From a virus: DNA of 31,279 nucleotides. The stretch covers positions 1-31,279 of IMG/VR virus record IMGVR_UViG_3300042865_000891; one strand, 5' to 3'. A program made the position numbers and the translations under genes. The notes under the pieces are model-generated. The model saw only the letters and a program-made list of their open reading frames with translations, was not told the origin of the DNA and made no database searches. Positions 29,832-31,279 of this stretch are shown piece by piece (within the stretch, counting starts at the first letter, position 1; each line of letters starts with the position of its first letter).

Positions 29832-30371
29832 TTAAGATACTGAATCGGATTCCCAATATTGATATGAGAATGTTACACCGAATTCCTCAATTCTGTCATT
29901 TGAACCCCATTCAACTTGAATTGGATCAACAGTATTAGGGAATAAACCAACAAATTTATATGTTTTAATTGGTAACCCAGTTTTAGAATATTGTGTTACG
30001 GTAGCATCAGCAGTATATAACTGTGAATTGATTGCACCAGCAGCACGAACATTTTGTGAATGACTATTTAATTTATCAGACCATTTTTCAAATGCATTTC
30101 TAATACTAAAATCTTCGTCATTGATTACTGAAATATTCCAATCTGGGAATTGTCTATCTCCAGCAAATTTTACTTGACGACCAAAATAAAACTGACTTGC
30201 AACACCAACAATTGATGGTGGTAATGTCGCTGCATGTGCCATAAATGTTAACTTTTGTGAAGCAATTGGTGAACTAGCAACTGTTGGAAATGTTAAAGAC
30301 ACTGAAAATAAATTAGGTCTTGCACCATCACCAAGCATTGCTGCTCTAAATTCTGCAATATTGAACGCCAT
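29832..30371 (-). CDS. 19: Tail tube protein (gp19)
   Basis: 179 residues. MAFNIAEFRAAMLGDGARPNLFSVSLTFP, then AATLPPSIVGVASQFYFGRQVKFAGDRQFPDWNISVINDEDFSIRNAFEKWSD, then FVGLFPNTVDPIQVEWGSNDRIEEFGVTFSYQYWE, all match T4 gp19. A TATAAATA late box lies 43-50 bases upstream. Confidence 0.97.
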   Translation of the reverse strand: MAFNIAEFRAAMLGDGARPNLFSVSLTFPTVASSPIASQKLTFMAHAATLPPSIVGVASQFYFGRQVKFAGDRQFPDWNISVINDEDFSIRNAFEKWSDKLNSHSQNVRAAGAINSQLYTADATVTQYSKTGLPIKTYKFVGLFPNTVDPIQVEWGSNDRIEEFGVTFSYQYWESDSVS

Positions 30372-30413
30372 GTTCGGATACTCCTTGTTGAAAAACGTAA
30401 AAATTCTTTATAA

Positions 30414-30421
30414 TATTTATA
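30414..30421 (-). promoter_or_regulatory. T4-type late promoter box before gene 19
   Basis: Perfect TATAAATA on the minus strand, between the terminator after gene 18 and the gene 19 start. Confidence 0.8.
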
Positions 30422-30425
30422 TAAT

Positions 30426-30450
30426 CTTGGTGGAGATTTACTCCACCAAG
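30426..30450 (-). terminator. Strong hairpin after gene 18
   Basis: Ten-base-pair perfect stem CTTGGTGGAG / CTCCACCAAG with a five-base loop, 14 bases past the gene 18 stop. The following minus-strand sequence (ATTATATAAA) is AT-rich but not a pure T run, so it may be a terminator or an mRNA-processing/stabilising hairpin. Confidence 0.7.
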
Positions 30451-30463
30451 AATTTGAGTTTAA

Positions 30464-31279
30464 TTAAAATTTACCAGCAATTTCACTGAATTCAACGCCA
30501 GTACGAACTGCTACGAAATTCAATTGGATAAAGTTAATAGATCTAGCAGGTTTAATGTAAATATCACCAACAAATCTATTAGTATCAATAACTTCAGGTG
30601 TGTTATTTGTTTCGTCGCAAACAACTTTGAAGTCATAAATACCTCTACGACCTTTAACATCTCTTAAGAATGGTTCAACCATAGCAACAAATTGAGCTCT
30701 TGTGAATTGATCATTAAATTCAAACAATGAGTATTTTGCTGCAGTAGCAATTGCTTTTTCAAGAACAATAAACAATCTACGAACATTAATACGATCAAAT
30801 GCACTAGCTTTAGCTTGTAAAGTTTTATCTCCATAAAGAATAATACCTTCTCCTGGAAATGCACAAACTGGATTAATTCCATTTTTGTACAATTCATCAC
30901 GCTGAGTCTTTGATGGATTCCAAGACAATTTAATTGCATTCATTACTTGGCCACGATTGAACCCAGCAGGTGACCACCATGGATCTCTTAAATTATCAGT
31001 TCTAGCACATAAACCAGCTGTATCCGCATTTAATGGTACATAGCGGTATTTATTGTTATATTTATCAAATTGATATTTCCATCCGCTATCCATTACACCA
31101 TAAGATGTTGATGGAGATAATGAATTTCTATATGAAATAATATTGTCAACATCTACTGCAGAAACTGCATCTGTTCTTAGAGGCGATAAGAAAGCGACAC
31201 AATCTTTACGTGTAAATGATAAATTCAATAATTTATCTGCAACAGTTAAATCAGCATCGCCAGCAATTAATAATGAAAT
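30464..31279 (-). CDS. 18: Tail sheath protein (gp18), C-terminal part
   Basis: The frame is open to the right edge, so the start is outside the window; about 271 residues are present. The C-terminal features FNRGQVMNAIKLSWNPSKTQRDELYKNGINPV, GIILYGDKTLQAKASAFDRINVRRLFIVLEKAI and the ending PARSINFIQLNFVAVRTGVEFSEI are those of contractile-tail sheath proteins of T4-like phages. A TTG at 31228 could be taken for a start but lies well inside the family sequence (the preceding codons read ADLTVADKLL), so this is a fragment of a larger gene. Confidence 0.96.
   Translation of the reverse strand: MSLLIAGDADLTVADKLLNLSFTRKDCVAFLSPLRTDAVSAVDVDNIISYRNSLSPSTSYGVMDSGWKYQFDKYNNKYRYVPLNADTAGLCARTDNLRDPWWSPAGFNRGQVMNAIKLSWNPSKTQRDELYKNGINPVCAFPGEGIILYGDKTLQAKASAFDRINVRRLFIVLEKAIATAAKYSLFEFNDQFTRAQFVAMVEPFLRDVKGRRGIYDFKVVCDETNNTPEVIDTNRFVGDIYIKPARSINFIQLNFVAVRTGVEFSEIAGKF

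Noticed and set aside
1-31279. CRISPR arrays, insertion sequences, attachment sites, integrase
   Set aside because: No regularly spaced repeats, transposase or integrase genes, or terminal inverted repeats were found. The gene content is that of a lytic phage.

Overview
The window is a piece of a lytic T4-like myovirus genome. The evidence is a near-complete set of T4 core genes in T4-like order: tail sheath (18), tail tube (19), portal (20), prohead protease (21), scaffold (22) and capsid (23), then uvsY, uvsW, late sigma factor 55, recombination nuclease 47/46, sliding clamp 45, clamp loader 44/62, regA and DNA polymerase 43. The DNA is very AT-rich. Hsp20, a PAAR spike, peptide-deformylase-like, dTDP-sugar and 2OG-oxygenase genes are typical of marine T4-like phages (cyanophage/pelagiphage type). 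I cannot name the host.

Layout, left to right; everything is on the minus strand except one cassette. 1-7380: replication block (43, small Sm-like protein, dCMP deaminase, small ORF, hsp20, PAAR, regA, 62, 44, DsbA-like, 45), with hairpin terminators and TTGACT-type promoters. 7384-10207: 15 tRNA genes, all with encoded CCA, interleaved with dNMP kinase (gene 1), a 61-aa ORF and a YqeY-like protein. 10354-14069: glycosyltransferase, rmlC, rmlA, rmlB and a peptide deformylase homologue that has lost its metal ligands. 14066-18404: genes 46 and 47. 18458-22414: a mini-ORF, 55, a 315-base structured gap, a second Sm-like protein, uvsW, uvsY and a gp19-like protein. 22478-24505: a plus-strand operon with its own promoter and terminator, encoding a TET/JBP-family dioxygenase and a P-loop kinase. 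24528-31279: virion genes 23, 22, 21, a small ORF, 20, 19 and 18 (cut by the window edge).

The most striking system is gene 46. It is broken inside its Walker A motif into two genes separated by a free-standing endonuclease gene. The first half ends with a 26-residue N-intein that contains only block A. The second half begins with a 124-residue C-intein that ends in His-Asn followed by Ser. Trans-splicing would rebuild GxxxxGK-ST, so the recombination ATPase would depend on a split intein. The endonuclease gene has its own perfect T4 late-promoter box. Next to it, gene 47 carries a one-base offset at TTT-C-GG that removes its nuclease motif I from the main frame, so it is either a sequencing error or a +1 frameshift site.

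Other points of interest are the TET/JBP plus kinase cassette (a probable DNA-base hypermodification module), two leucine-anticodon tRNAs with short variable loops, a 12-bp inverted repeat around tRNA-His, and a shared promoter family (TTGACT-N17-TAYAAT preceded by ATAG) alongside late TATAAATA boxes.
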